64,000 nucleotides of DNA from JAJEFO01 sp965209045 (GTDB lineage Bacteria > Pseudomonadota > Alphaproteobacteria > Rhodobacterales > Rhodobacteraceae). This document shows positions 1 through 8,836 of this stretch, piece after piece. The notes below the pieces were generated by a model. That model saw only the letters and a program-made list of their open reading frames with translations, was not told where the DNA came from and did no database searches. Positions within the stretch are counted from its first letter, which is position 1. The number at the start of each line of letters is the position of its first letter. The DNA lies in contig CBDBPW010000001.1 of NCBI GenBank assembly GCA_965209045.1, positions 868,001 to 932,000 on the forward strand. Direction: 5' to 3'. The translations under genes and the position numbers were made by a program.

Positions 1-1278
1 GCGCCTCTCGCGGTCTTCGATCACGGGCACCAGCGAGCGACTCTCGATTCCTTCGGGCTGGCGAACGCCCGCCCAGTCGTAGAAAGTGGCGGCCAGGTCC
101 AGCGTTGAGACGGGATCGGCAATCCTGTGGCCTTCCGGGATTCCGGGTCCGCGCATGACCAGCCCCACGCGAAGCAGCCCGTCGTAGTGGGTGGGGCCCT
201 TCAGGTACAGTCCGTGGTCCCCGAGGAGCTCCCCGTGGTCGGCCGTGAAGATGACGATCGTGTTCTCGTCGAGTCCGGTCTCCCGCAGGGTGTCCAGGAT
301 GCGCCCGATCCCGTCGTCGATGAAGGAGATCATGCCATAGTAGTTGGCTGTCATGGCCGCCAGCTGGTCGTCCGTCTGGGGCAGGATGCGGGAGTATTCC
401 TCCCGCAGTCTCTGTACCTGCGGATTCTCTTCCTGGGGCCGGTTCTCCAGTGCCGCCCTGTGCCACCAGGGGCGGCGGTCAAGGTCGCGCCGGTGCGTGG
501 GGCTGATGTCGATGGTGGCCGGGTCGTACATTTCGGACCACGGCGCCGGGCAGTCGAACGGGTGATGCGGGTCGGGATACGAGACCCATGTGCAGAAGGG
601 CTGGTCTGGATCCGCAGACCGGAGAAACTCCCGCGCCTTGTCAGTGACCCATGTCGTCGTGTGCCATTCGGGGGGCAGGTCCGATGACCAGGTCTGCGCC
701 GCAACAGTTCCGTACTGCGCGTCCTTGCCGGTCCTGCTGTCCTTGGCCCAGCGCTTCCAGGCGTCCTTGTGACCGTGAAACCAGCGTTCGAACTGGTGCC
801 CGCCCGGAGGCCGTTCGCAGGGAAGAAGCGGGTGCCAGTGTCCGATCAGGAGGAGGTCCAGGTGATCGAGGCCCATGTAGGGGCCATGCCAGTCCTCCGG
901 AAAGCTGCGGCTGTCGTTCCGGCTCTCGGGCGCGCCCCAGCCCGTTGCCTTAGGGTCGCTTCCGAAATGCGCCTTGCCGACCAGACCGGTCAGGTAGCCT
1001 TTGTCCGACAGGACCCTGCCCCAGCCCCTTTCGCCGAGCTCCGAGTCAAGGCTGATCCTGTTGTCCGTCACGCCGTGCGTGAGCGGCAGCATGCCTGTCA
1101 GGATCGACGCGCGCGCAGGCTGGCAGAGGACGTTCGGCGTGATCGCGCAGTCGAAGCGCGTTCCTTCCCGGGCCAGACGGTCGAGATTCGGGGTCTTGAT
1201 GTTCCGTTCCGCGAAGCCGAAGCAGTCCGGGCGATGCTGGTCGGACGTGATCAGGAGGATGTTCGGGCGCTTGGTCAA
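1..1278 (-). CDS. Sulfatase (alkaline-phosphatase superfamily), C-terminus outside window
   Basis: Hydrolyses a sulfate ester; the substrate is not known. The visible 426 residues start at a TTG that overlaps the stop of the upstream hydrolase gene (TTGA), so translation is probably coupled. An N-terminal metal-binding stretch (NILLITSDQHRPD) is followed by the sulfatase signature C-Q-P-A-R, with Cys52 the residue that would be converted to formylglycine. A later TADHG motif fits the second metal-binding region. No signal peptide is visible, so it is probably cytoplasmic. It is the last visible gene of the tctCBA-hydrolase operon, which suggests it acts on an imported sulfated compound. The reading frame is open to the window edge; the 3' end is missing only because the window stops. 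Confidence 0.88.
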   Translation of the reverse strand, partial: MTKRPNILLITSDQHRPDCFGFAERNIKTPNLDRLAREGTRFDCAITPNVLCQPARASILTGMLPLTHGVTDNRISLDSELGERGWGRVLSDKGYLTGLVGKAHFGSDPKATGWGAPESRNDSRSFPEDWHGPYMGLDHLDLLLIGHWHPLLPCERPPGGHQFERWFHGHKDAWKRWAKDSRTGKDAQYGTVAAQTWSSDLPPEWHTTTWVTDKAREFLRSADPDQPFCTWVSYPDPHHPFDCPAPWSEMYDPATIDISPTHRRDLDRRPWWHRAALENRPQEENPQVQRLREEYSRILPQTDDQLAAMTANYYGMISFIDDGIGRILDTLRETGLDENTIVIFTADHGELLGDHGLYLKGPTHYDGLLRVGLVMRGPGIPEGHRIADPVSTLDLAATFYDWAGVRQPEGIESRSLVPVIEDRERR

Positions 1279-2126
1279 GGAACGATCTCCGCGAGGTCCC
1301 GGGCAATGGTGAAGCGGCCCGAATAGCACGCCGCCACTTCCTTGCAAACGTTGCTCAACACTTCTTCCTTGTCGTGTTGCACACGCCAGTGGGTCAGGAC
1401 CAGATGCTTGACGCCGGCGCGTTCGGCAAGCCCAGCCGTTTCGAGATGGCCCGGACACGTGGCGGCAAAGTCAGGATCGGGCGCGGGCTCGTGGCTCAAG
1501 CGGTAGCACCAGTGAATCAGCAGATCGGCATCCTTGATGAACGCCTCCAGTTCCGGCGAATGACCGCTGTCTCCTGCGTAGACGACTGACTTGCCGTCGG
1601 TCTCGATGCGAAATCCGAGACAGGTGAGATACGGCTGCGCGTGCGGCACCTCGATCGCCCGCAGGGTCCAGCCGCTCCCGTTGACGAGGGATGGCGGGCG
1701 TATTTCAGTCACTTTGGGGTCGGGCCAAGGTCGCGGAAGGACACCGCCCCGTTCCTGCCAGACTCTCTTGCTCTGGGGCAGCTCCGTTCGTGCCACAAGG
1801 TCAAGGGCAAGCGCGCCCTCAGGCCCGAAATACCTCCTTGTCACTTCCGCAAGGGGTGCCGGACCCCAGACGCCGAGGTTGTCGGCTCCGGCATCCCAAC
1901 GAGCGTGAACCAGTCTGGCGTAGTCCATCATGTGGTCCGAGTGAAGATGCGAGAAGACGAGATGCGTGACGTCGCCCGGGCTTCGTCCGGATTGCAGCAA
2001 CCGGTCAAAGATGCCGCCGCCGCAGTCGAGGAGAAGCGTGTCATTGCCTGCCTCGACAAGGTATCCCGAAGATGCGCGCGAGGCATGCGCTTCCGGCGAG
2101 CCGGTACCAAGAAGGGTGACTTTCAT
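1275..2126 (-). CDS. MBL-fold metallohydrolase (RNase Z-like)
   Basis: A 283-residue metallo-beta-lactamase-fold protein. The zinc motif H-x-H-x-D-H is complete (HLHSDH, residues 60-65), and downstream His/Asp motifs (AGDSGHSPE; LTHW near the end) complete a typical dinuclear site. The N-terminus MKVTLLGTGSP is the usual start of RNase Z-like and related MBL enzymes. The ATG overlaps the stop of tctA (ATGA) and its own stop overlaps the sulfatase start, so it sits in a tightly coupled operon. An MBL enzyme between a carboxylate importer and a sulfatase could hydrolyse an ester, lactone or similar bond in the imported compound. That role is inference; a tRNA-processing role is less likely in this context. 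Confidence 0.85.
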   Translation of the reverse strand: MKVTLLGTGSPEAHASRASSGYLVEAGNDTLLLDCGGGIFDRLLQSGRSPGDVTHLVFSHLHSDHMMDYARLVHARWDAGADNLGVWGPAPLAEVTRRYFGPEGALALDLVARTELPQSKRVWQERGGVLPRPWPDPKVTEIRPPSLVNGSGWTLRAIEVPHAQPYLTCLGFRIETDGKSVVYAGDSGHSPELEAFIKDADLLIHWCYRLSHEPAPDPDFAATCPGHLETAGLAERAGVKHLVLTHWRVQHDKEEVLSNVCKEVAACYSGRFTIARDLAEIVP

Positions 2127-3709
2127 GCGGAACCTCGACGTTTGCGGACCGTGATCACGATGATGGCGACAGCGCCTGCCATGAAGGCGACGGCAATCCA
2201 GCTCGAGAACAGGAAGAACGGGTCGCCGCCGGTGGCTGAAAATGCCTGGCGCGCCGTGCTTTCGAGCTGCCGTCCGAGGACGAATGCAATGACGAAGGGC
2301 AGGGGCGAGACGCCGAGCTTGATCATGAGGTAGCCGAGCGCCCCGAAGAACAGGGCGAAGCCGATCATGGCCATGCTCGTCTGCTGGACGTACAGCGAGG
2401 CGAATGTCAGCAGCAGCACCACGGGCAGCAGGAACTGCTTGGGAATGCGTATCATGATGCCCATGCATCGCATGAACACGCCACCGACCGTCCAGTTCAG
2501 GATGTTGGCGATGACCATCGTGGTGAACAGGCCGAACGCGATGACGAGTTCCGGGTTCACTGCGGGCGTGAACCTGAATACCCCTGGGCCCGGGTTGAAG
2601 CCGCCGATGCTGTCTGCCGCGAGGACCAGGAAGACGGCCGCCGTGTTGCCTGGAATGCCGAGCGAGAGGACCGGGATCAGGTTTGCTCCGGCGACCGAGG
2701 AGTTTGCCGCTTCCGTCGCCGCAATGCCCTGCATTGCGCCCTTGCCGAATTCCGGTTCGCCGGGTGCCTTGCGGCGTCGGTGGAACGCCCCGCCCGACGC
2801 GTAGCCGAGCGTGGCGGCAAGCGTGGAGCCTATCCCGGGAAGGGCGCCGATTGCGGTTCCGATGACCGCAGAGCGCCCGATGTAGGGAGCGATCCGCCGG
2901 ATGTCCGCCCATTGAAGCCGTCCATCCCCTGACTGGGACGTCGTCGTGATGGTTCCCAACGTGGACTTCTCGCGCCACAGCTTCTCGAGTTCGGAGAAGA
3001 TCGAGCCGACGACCAGGACGCCAATGACGGCGGCAGTGATGGGGATTCCGTCTGCAAGCGCCGGGGCGCCAAACGAGAGGCGCGGATGGAAGTCCTCGCC
3101 GGTGCCGACGTAGACGAAGAAGAGTCCGAGTGCGGCCGCCGCAAGCCCCTTTGCCGGGCTGCGGCCCACCACGACCGCAATGAAGCTGAGCGAAAGGATG
3201 ATCAGCGCGGTCTTTTCCGGCAGGTCAAGGTAGCGCTCGACCAGGATGGCAAGCGATGGTGCAAAGACGAACAGGCAGATGTCTGAGAACGTGTCCCCGC
3301 TGACAGACGAGAAATGCGCGATCCTCAGGGCCTTCTGCGCCTGCCCGCGTCGGGCCATCGGATAGCCGTCCAGGGTCGTCATGTAGCTGTCTGGCGTGCC
3401 TGGCGTGTTGAACAGAATCGCCGGAACCGCACCGCCAACGGTTGACCCCTTCATGATTCCGATCATGAAACCCATCACCGGAAGCAGGGCGCTGGCATTG
3501 AATCCGAAGATCGAGATCAGGATGGGCAGCGAGATGGCCAGCGCAATGACCTGTCCCAGGCCCGGTGTGGCGCCGACGACGATGCCGGCGAAGAATCCTG
3601 CGACGACCATGAGGATGGTGACGGACACCGGAATTCCGAGGAGCGTGAAGGCCTCCGGCCCGTGAACCACCGCCAGGACACCTGCGAGGACGTAGTCCAG
3701 GGCCGTCAT
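2123..3709 (-). CDS. tctA: Tripartite tricarboxylate transporter large permease TctA
   Basis: Large membrane subunit (528 residues, normal family length) of a TTT-type secondary importer for citrate-like or other carboxylates. The protein is almost wholly hydrophobic, with about eleven or twelve membrane spans. It has the family-typical glycine/proline-rich stretches GATPGLGQ in the N-terminal half and GALPGIGSTLAATLGYA in the middle, and also SLGIPGNTAAVFL. It starts inside the tctB stop codon (TGATG) and ends in an ATGA overlap with the MBL hydrolase. Together with tctB and tctC it forms the complete system. The substrate cannot be read from the sequence; the sulfatases nearby hint at a sulfated or sulfonated organic acid. 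Confidence 0.95.
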   Translation of the reverse strand: MTALDYVLAGVLAVVHGPEAFTLLGIPVSVTILMVVAGFFAGIVVGATPGLGQVIALAISLPILISIFGFNASALLPVMGFMIGIMKGSTVGGAVPAILFNTPGTPDSYMTTLDGYPMARRGQAQKALRIAHFSSVSGDTFSDICLFVFAPSLAILVERYLDLPEKTALIILSLSFIAVVVGRSPAKGLAAAALGLFFVYVGTGEDFHPRLSFGAPALADGIPITAAVIGVLVVGSIFSELEKLWREKSTLGTITTTSQSGDGRLQWADIRRIAPYIGRSAVIGTAIGALPGIGSTLAATLGYASGGAFHRRRKAPGEPEFGKGAMQGIAATEAANSSVAGANLIPVLSLGIPGNTAAVFLVLAADSIGGFNPGPGVFRFTPAVNPELVIAFGLFTTMVIANILNWTVGGVFMRCMGIMIRIPKQFLLPVVLLLTFASLYVQQTSMAMIGFALFFGALGYLMIKLGVSPLPFVIAFVLGRQLESTARQAFSATGGDPFFLFSSWIAVAFMAGAVAIIVITVRKRRGSA

Positions 3710-4254
3710 CAGACGTCGCCGTTCGGTGGCAGGAGGAGGTCGTCGAACGGCAGGTCATAGAGGGCGATGATGAGCAGGACCGCCAGGATTCCGGCAAGCG
3801 CGGCGCTTCGGCTGAAGCGACCTTCGACCACCGAGGAAGCGCCGGCAACGATGACGAATCCGCCCGAGGCAAAGCCCAGGTATTTCCAGGGAACAGTGTC
3901 CCTGAGCGGGCGGTAGCCGTCTTCTGCAAACAACGTTGCCGCGACCGGTCCGGTCCACCGCATCAGCACCATCCCGGCAAGCACAATCGCGATCATGGCC
4001 GAGAGGAACTTGACGTGATCCGTGTCGAGTTTCGGCCCGTCGCGCGCATTCGGTCCGAACAGCAGCAGGAGTCCCGCAACCGCCATGACAGTGCCTGCGA
4101 ATGCCGGCGCGAGAGCATCTCCGATGGTGAACTTGCCCCGCTTGATCTCGTAGAGACCGGTATCCGTGTCGGCGGGCAGCCAGAACAGGAGCAACGCTGC
4201 GGCGAATGCCAGCAGGATCACTGCCACGGCGGTGTCGGGATGGAGGCTGCGCAT
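3709..4254 (-). CDS. tctB: Tripartite tricarboxylate transporter small permease TctB
   Basis: Small membrane subunit, 181 residues, of the TTT importer. The four expected hydrophobic spans are visible: one near residues 8-28, one after the charged KRGKFTIGDAL loop, one around FLSAMIAIVLAGMVL, and a C-terminal pair including ALAGILAVLLIIALYDL. Low sequence conservation is normal for this subunit, so the call rests on length, topology and position between tctC and tctA. The stop codon overlaps the tctA start by one base. The stretch between this gene and tctC is only 47 bases. Confidence 0.85.
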   Translation of the reverse strand: MRSLHPDTAVAVILLAFAAALLLFWLPADTDTGLYEIKRGKFTIGDALAPAFAGTVMAVAGLLLLFGPNARDGPKLDTDHVKFLSAMIAIVLAGMVLMRWTGPVAATLFAEDGYRPLRDTVPWKYLGFASGGFVIVAGASSVVEGRFSRSAALAGILAVLLIIALYDLPFDDLLLPPNGDV

Positions 4255-4301
4255 GGGGCGGCGACCGGGGCGGCGCGTCTCCGCCCCGGCATCTCGTTGG
4301 C

Positions 4302-5255
4302 TCAGTTCGCGGCGTCCGCCATGAGCTTGCCGGCGCCTTCGTACCCGGCGGACACAAGCGAGCTGAGCTCATCTCCCGCAATCACGACACTTCCGCCGAA
4401 CGCCTTCTTGATCATTCCGCCTGCCTTGGTGCCCGGGTCGCTCACGATCTCGGCAATTGCAGTGGAGATTGCGTCGGCCGCTGCCGCGTCCATGTCCGCG
4501 GGACCGACGAAGACGAAGTGGCCATCTGCATTGTACTCCACGCCGAAGGCGTCGAGCGTCGGCGCATCGGGCGTCTGCACAAGAGGCGCCGAGAGCGCCG
4601 AAGCCAGGTTGACCAGGTCGCCTGCCGCCACGCCGTTGGCCTGAATGCCGGCCATGAAGCCCACGTCCATGTCGCCTGCGTTCACGCCGTCCAGGACGGC
4701 CTTGCCGCCCTGAACGGAAATGATGTTGAAGTCGACCCCGTTTTCGCGACCGACGACATACGCGAGATCGGCCAGGCGCGGCGACATCACGCCAAAACGG
4801 ATTTCGGCGCCGCCCTTGGCAGCCTCGAACACGTCGGCGAGCGTCTTGTAGCCGCTTTCGGCCTTGGAAACGATTCCCATCTGGAAGCCAGCCGTTGTCG
4901 TCAGCCCGGTGAAGTCGGAAGGCGACAGGCCAGACCCTTTCGCGGCCACCATGTTGTAGCCGAGGGTTTCGGTCACGAGGATTGCGATCGCGGTGCCGTC
5001 AGCAGGCTCGCCCTTCAACGCCAATGCCGCGTTGATGCCGCCCTTGCCGGTCACTTGCTCGGGGATGATCTTCCAGCCGTGCCGCGCCTCGAGCTCTTCC
5101 GCGATCAGGCGTGCCTGGGTGTCAGCCCCGCCGCCGGCCCGGAACGCAATGATCATCTTGATGGGTCCCAGCGGCGCCCAGTCCGCTGCCAGGGCGCTCG
5201 ACGCGGCGGCGGTCAGGCCGAAAGCAATTGCGGCGACTCTCAACAGCTGTTTCAT
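4302..5255 (-). CDS. tctC: Tripartite tricarboxylate transporter substrate-binding protein (Bug family)
   Basis: Periplasmic solute-binding protein of the TTT importer, 317 residues. It opens with a clear Sec signal peptide (MKQLLRVAAIAFGLT then a cleavage region SSALA). The mature N-terminus has the Bug-family pattern: PLGPIKMIIAFRAGGGADTQAR matches the usual loop that grips a substrate carboxylate (split here as IKMIIAF and RAGGGADTQ). A strong ribosome-binding site, GGGAGG, lies about ten bases before the ATG. It is first in the operon tctC-tctB-tctA-hydrolase-sulfatase and divergent from a MarR regulator, with palindromes between them. Bug proteins vary widely in ligand, so the carboxylate recognised is unknown. 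Confidence 0.92.
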   Translation of the reverse strand: MKQLLRVAAIAFGLTAAASSALAADWAPLGPIKMIIAFRAGGGADTQARLIAEELEARHGWKIIPEQVTGKGGINAALALKGEPADGTAIAILVTETLGYNMVAAKGSGLSPSDFTGLTTTAGFQMGIVSKAESGYKTLADVFEAAKGGAEIRFGVMSPRLADLAYVVGRENGVDFNIISVQGGKAVLDGVNAGDMDVGFMAGIQANGVAAGDLVNLASALSAPLVQTPDAPTLDAFGVEYNADGHFVFVGPADMDAAAADAISTAIAEIVSDPGTKAGGMIKKAFGGSVVIAGDELSSLVSAGYEGAGKLMADAAN

Positions 5256-5311
5256 GGATATGGTCCTCCCAAGTTTCAGATTCCGCTCAGTTGCACACAG
5301 CTTGGTCGACA

Positions 5312-5338
5312 GGTCAACGAAAAAGTTGACCCGTCAAC
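5312..5338. promoter_or_regulatory. Putative MarR operator (two overlapping palindromes)
   Basis: Between divergent tctC and the MarR gene sit two perfect inverted repeats sharing an arm. GGTCAAC (5312-5318) pairs with GTTGACC (5325-5331), and GTTGAC (5325-5330) pairs with GTCAAC (5333-5338) across two bases. A short palindrome beside its own regulator gene is the usual layout for MarR autoregulation and control of the divergent operon. TTGAC-like -35 elements lie within the repeats on both strands. Binding is inferred. Confidence 0.6.
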
Positions 5339-5375
5339 CTTTCCGTGAAACCCTGCCATCATCCGGGAGGAACTT

Positions 5376-5855
5376 ATGGGCATTTCCGTGTCGACACAGA
5401 CGAGCCAGATGGAAAGGCCGCTGGAGCAGCGCGTGTCCTACCGCCTGGCACGTCTACACGTGAAGCTGAACGCGCAGGCGACAAGGATCCTCAGGCGGCA
5501 TGGAGGGCTGACCTTGGTGCAGTGGAGGGTGCTCGTGATGCTGAATGCCTTCACGGAGACGACGGTCGGGCAGGTGGCCCGCATGACCCGGTTTGACAAG
5601 GCCCTGATCAGCAGAACGGTGAAGTCGCTGATTCGTGCGGGGCTTGTGAAAGCCCGGTCGGATGACGCGGACCAGCGGCAGCAGCTACTTTCGATGACCG
5701 CGTCGGGCGCACGAGTCTTCGGCGCGGCCGCGCCTCACATGTACGCCCGCCAGGACGCATTGCTCGAATCCATGGATGCCGCGCAGCGCGAAGCCATGTT
5801 CGACGCCTTGGACCGTCTTGAGCAAGTCGCGGACCGGGCCGACGCCTTCCGATGA
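5376..5855 (+). CDS. MarR-family transcriptional regulator
   Basis: A 159-residue winged-helix regulator. The core is visible from about residue 45: a helix-turn-helix around VGQVARMTRFDKALISRTVK, followed by the wing with the family-typical basic/acidic turn (RSDDADQRQQLLSMT). A GGGAGGA ribosome-binding site precedes the ATG. The gene is divergent from tctC across a region with palindromes, and its stop codon overlaps the start of the second sulfatase (ATGA). MarR proteins usually repress until a small aromatic or acidic ligand binds, so the likely job is to switch on the transporter, hydrolase and both sulfatases when substrate is present. The ligand is unknown. Confidence 0.92.
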   Translation: MGISVSTQTSQMERPLEQRVSYRLARLHVKLNAQATRILRRHGGLTLVQWRVLVMLNAFTETTVGQVARMTRFDKALISRTVKSLIRAGLVKARSDDADQRQQLLSMTASGARVFGAAAPHMYARQDALLESMDAAQREAMFDALDRLEQVADRADAFR

Positions 5856-7288
5856 CCTCGAATTTCCTGATCATTATGTCTGACGAGCATCAGGCCCGGG
5901 CGCTGGGCTGTGCGGCGCACCCTTTGGCAACAACGCCAAATCTCGACAAGCTTGCCAGCCAGGGGGTTCGCTTCACCAACGCGTACACGCCTTCGCCGAT
6001 CTGCGTGCCCGCACGCGCCAGTTTCGCAACCGGACGGCACGTGCATCAGCTGCAGTGCTGGGACAACGCGATGCCTTACACCGGGAGCGTCCCGGGCTGG
6101 GGGCACGCGCTTCAGGACAAGGGCATTGCGGTAGAGTCGATCGGAAAGCTCCACTATCGAGACGAGAGCGACCCAACGGGGTTCGACAGGCAGCACGTGC
6201 CGATGCATGTGAAGGACGGCATCGGACAGGTCTGGGGCTCGGTTCGCCGCGAGTCGGAGCGTGTGGCCAGGGCAGGCGATCGCATGCTCGGACCGCACAT
6301 CGGGCCCGGCGAGTCCGGATACACCCAATACGACGATGCCGTCACCAGGCGTACGGAGCGGTGGCTGGCCAAACGTGCCGCGTCCGGCGACGACGGGCCT
6401 TGGTGCCTGTTTGTCGGACTGGTGGCCCCGCACTTTCCCTTGGTCGTCCCGCAACCCTTCTTTGACATGTATCCCGCCGACCGCCTGCCGCAGGCCAAGC
6501 TGCACCCGTCGACGGGCTATCGGCGGCATCCTTGGGTGGAAGCGCAGAACGCCCTCATGAACAACGAGGAGAGGTTTCGGGCTCCGGCGGAACGGCTGGC
6601 GGCGATGTCGGCATACTACGGGCTTTGTTCCTGGATGGATCACAATGTCGGGCGCATCCTGAGTGCGCTGGAGGCGAGCGGCATGAAGGGCAGCACGACG
6701 ATTGCCTACACCTCTGACCATGGCGACAACGTCGGGGCACGCGGGCTCTGGGGCAAGTCGAACTTCTACGAGGAAAGCGTTGCCGTGCCCTTGATCATGG
6801 CGGGACCCGACATGCCAAGGGGCACCTGCGACACGCCAGTGAGCCTGCTGGACCTGTCGCGGACGGTTGCGGAACATTTCGGGTGCGAGATCGATGCGGC
6901 AGCCGGCACGGAGTCCCTGGCCGCGATTGCCGCGCGGCCGGCAGAGACGGAACGCGCGGTCTTCAGCGAATACCATGCCGTGGGTTCGGTTTCGGGCGGC
7001 TTCATGCTGCGGCGCGGGCGCTGGAAGCTGAATTGCTATGTCGGATTCGAGCCGGAGCTGTTCGACCTCGAAGCGGATCCGGAAGAGCTGACGGACCTCG
7101 CACCTGATCCCGGTCACTCGGAGACCCTCTCGGAGCTGGAGACCGAACTGCGAGCCGTCTGCGACCTCGAGGAGGTCAACGCCCGGGCATTCGCGGACCA
7201 GGATGAGCTGATTGCGCGTCACGGGGGCCGCGAAGCGGCGCTCGGGCTTGGTGCGCCAGGCGCCACACCGCCTCCGGAAAACGGTTAG
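5852..7288 (+). CDS. Sulfatase (choline-sulfatase-like)
   Basis: A second sulfatase, 478 residues, of the alkaline-phosphatase superfamily. N-terminal metal ligands appear in NFLIIMSDEHQ, the signature C-V-P-A-R carries the formylglycine cysteine at residue 51, and the second metal region TSDHGDN is in the middle. The C-terminal RRGRWKLNCYVGFEPELFDL segment is typical of the family. No signal peptide is seen, so it is probably cytoplasmic. The start overlaps the MarR stop, making a two-gene operon in which the regulator and an enzyme it may control are translated together. It is clearly a different subfamily member from the sulfatase at the window start, and both need a formylglycine-generating enzyme, which is not in the window. 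Confidence 0.93.
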   Translation: MTSNFLIIMSDEHQARALGCAAHPLATTPNLDKLASQGVRFTNAYTPSPICVPARASFATGRHVHQLQCWDNAMPYTGSVPGWGHALQDKGIAVESIGKLHYRDESDPTGFDRQHVPMHVKDGIGQVWGSVRRESERVARAGDRMLGPHIGPGESGYTQYDDAVTRRTERWLAKRAASGDDGPWCLFVGLVAPHFPLVVPQPFFDMYPADRLPQAKLHPSTGYRRHPWVEAQNALMNNEERFRAPAERLAAMSAYYGLCSWMDHNVGRILSALEASGMKGSTTIAYTSDHGDNVGARGLWGKSNFYEESVAVPLIMAGPDMPRGTCDTPVSLLDLSRTVAEHFGCEIDAAAGTESLAAIAARPAETERAVFSEYHAVGSVSGGFMLRRGRWKLNCYVGFEPELFDLEADPEELTDLAPDPGHSETLSELETELRAVCDLEEVNARAFADQDELIARHGGREAALGLGAPGATPPPENG

Positions 7289-7330
7289 GCATCGGCACGA
7301 TCTCGCGTGCGCGATGAGGACGGGCTTGCG

Positions 7331-7900
7331 CTATCGTCCCAGGGCGTAGAACTCGTCGTTCGGGCGCATGGACGTGAAGTTCGCCATCCTGTTGCTCATC
7401 GCAAAGAACGCGGAAATCCCGGCGATGTCCCAGATGTCCTCGTCGCCGAAGCCATGTGCATGCAGCGCTTCGAAATCCGTGTCGCAAATTGCGCGGGAAT
7501 CGTTTGACACCTTGAGGGCGAAATCAAGCATCGCCTTCTGGCGGGGCGTGATGTCGGCCTTGCGATGGTTCACCGCGACCTGGTCCGCGATGGTCGGGCT
7601 CTTTGCGCGAATCCGGAGAATGGCGCCATGGGCGATCACGCAATACGGGCATCCGTTGTCGTTGGACGTGGCAACGACGATCATTTCGCGTTCGGCCTGG
7701 GTCAGGCCGCCGTCACGCTCCATAAGGGCATCGTGATACGCCATGAATGCCCTGAACTCGTCCGGCCGGTGCGCCAGGACAAGAAAGACGTTCGGGACAA
7801 ACCCGACCTTCTCCTGGACCGCGAGCACAACCTCGCGGATGTCGTCAGGCAATTCCTTGATGTCGGGAACGGGGAATCTGCTGACGGGCTTTCCGGTCAT
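7331..7900 (-). CDS. AhpD/carboxymuconolactone-decarboxylase-fold peroxidase-related protein
   Basis: A 189-residue AhpD-like protein. The active-site pattern E-x11-C-x2-C-x3-H is complete: Glu72, Cys84, Cys87 and His91 within the CPYCVIAHG region. Such proteins act as thiol-dependent peroxidase or reductase partners and belong to the CMD superfamily. It resembles the uncharacterised peroxidase-related group rather than AhpD proper. The gene is convergent with the sulfatase upstream and follows the rhodanese gene on the same strand with a 42-base gap, so the two may be cotranscribed. A role in redox or sulfur-stress defence is inference. Confidence 0.88.
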   Translation of the reverse strand: MTGKPVSRFPVPDIKELPDDIREVVLAVQEKVGFVPNVFLVLAHRPDEFRAFMAYHDALMERDGGLTQAEREMIVVATSNDNGCPYCVIAHGAILRIRAKSPTIADQVAVNHRKADITPRQKAMLDFALKVSNDSRAICDTDFEALHAHGFGDEDIWDIAGISAFFAMSNRMANFTSMRPNDEFYALGR

Positions 7901-7942
7901 GGCAATTGTCCCCTGCTCGCGGCTGCTGCATCCATCTGGAAC

Positions 7943-8356
7943 TCACGACTTCCCCTTGCGCGGCTCAGGTCTTGTGACCGGGCCGCCGAACTCTTCCCAG
8001 GACGAGAACCCGTCCTTCAGGTGCGCGGCCTCGAATCCCATGTCCTTGAGCGTGGCAACGGTGAGTGCCGACCGCCACCCGCTTGCACAATGAAACACGA
8101 ATTTCTTGCCCTCCTGGCCGAACACCTCCTTGAAGTACGGGCTCTCAGGGTCAATCCAGAACTCGACCATGCCGCGGGGCGCATGCACGCTGCCAGGGAT
8201 GAAGCCGGTCCTTTCGCGCTCGCGAATGTCGCGGATGTCAACGATGACGACGCTTGGGTCGTCGACCGCGGCGGCAAGGTCCGCGGTTTCGACTTCGTCA
8301 ATCCGGGCGCGTGCTTCGGCCACCAATTGTGCGGAGGTCTTTCTCAGTGTCGGCAT
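7943..8356 (-). CDS. Rhodanese-like domain protein
   Basis: A 137-residue single-domain rhodanese. The fold is recognisable from VVIVDIRDIRERERTGFIPG through the catalytic loop, where Cys90 lies in FHCASGWRS. The loop C-A-S-G-W-R carries the arginine expected for a sulfur-transfer enzyme. The C-terminus GFEAAHLKDGFSSWEEFGGPV is typical. Cytoplasmic, no signal peptide. It lies just upstream of the AhpD-like gene on the same strand, and beyond it is a degraded transposase. Confidence 0.9.
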   Translation of the reverse strand: MPTLRKTSAQLVAEARARIDEVETADLAAAVDDPSVVIVDIRDIRERERTGFIPGSVHAPRGMVEFWIDPESPYFKEVFGQEGKKFVFHCASGWRSALTVATLKDMGFEAAHLKDGFSSWEEFGGPVTRPEPRKGKS

Positions 8357-8469
8357 GATTCATTTCCCGTCGTCTCACACGCAGCCGTCATGTCAATGGC
8401 ACGTGCCTCTTCGTGCGGCAAGTGCACCATGTCCGAATGTCGTGTCGCAACGGTCTTGACAGGTTTGGT

Positions 8470-8836
8470 TCCGGTTCGCGGGCCGGCTCTCCCCGTGTTG
8501 ATCGTACAGCCGGTCTCCGCAATGCCACGGCCCCTCCGCCCTTTCCTGGCCGCAACCCGTGCATTGAGCGCATTCATCGGCGACCATGCGGCGAACATGC
8601 CTGGCGGTGCCGGCTGGCACCGGTCAAGGGCGCTGACGGTTCCGGACAACATGTCGCTGCTCCACCCGCCGCCAGGCTCGCCCCAACCGAACCCGGTCAA
8701 GCAGGTCTTCGCATGCCTGGGCCCGAACTTTCCTGCCGACCGCCTCCTCCCGACGGTCGAGGACGTGCGGAGCGCAATGCTTGATGCCTGGCAGGCGCTC
8801 GCGACCAACCTCGAGCGCATCGGTTCAATCACGTAG
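8470..8836 (+). mobile_element. Degraded IS630-family transposase, C-terminal fragment
   Basis: The plus-strand frame ending at the TAG at 8836 reads like the C-terminal DDE domain of an IS630 transposase: GAGWHRSRALTVPDNMSLL, then a PPxSPxxNPV-like stretch (PPPGSPQPNPVKQVF), then a helical tail (TVEDVRSAMLDAWQALATN). Two catalytic positions look lost. The aspartate normally just before GAGWH is Gly, and the glutamate of the NPVE motif is Lys. The N-terminal half and recognisable terminal repeats were not found. The element is therefore inactive and its boundaries are approximate. Family assignment is from motif recognition only. Confidence 0.65.

Noticed and set aside
2127..2978. N-terminal extension of the MBL hydrolase frame
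   Set aside because: The added 284 residues overlap tctA in another frame and are not protein-like; the ATG at 2126 directly precedes the conserved MBL start.
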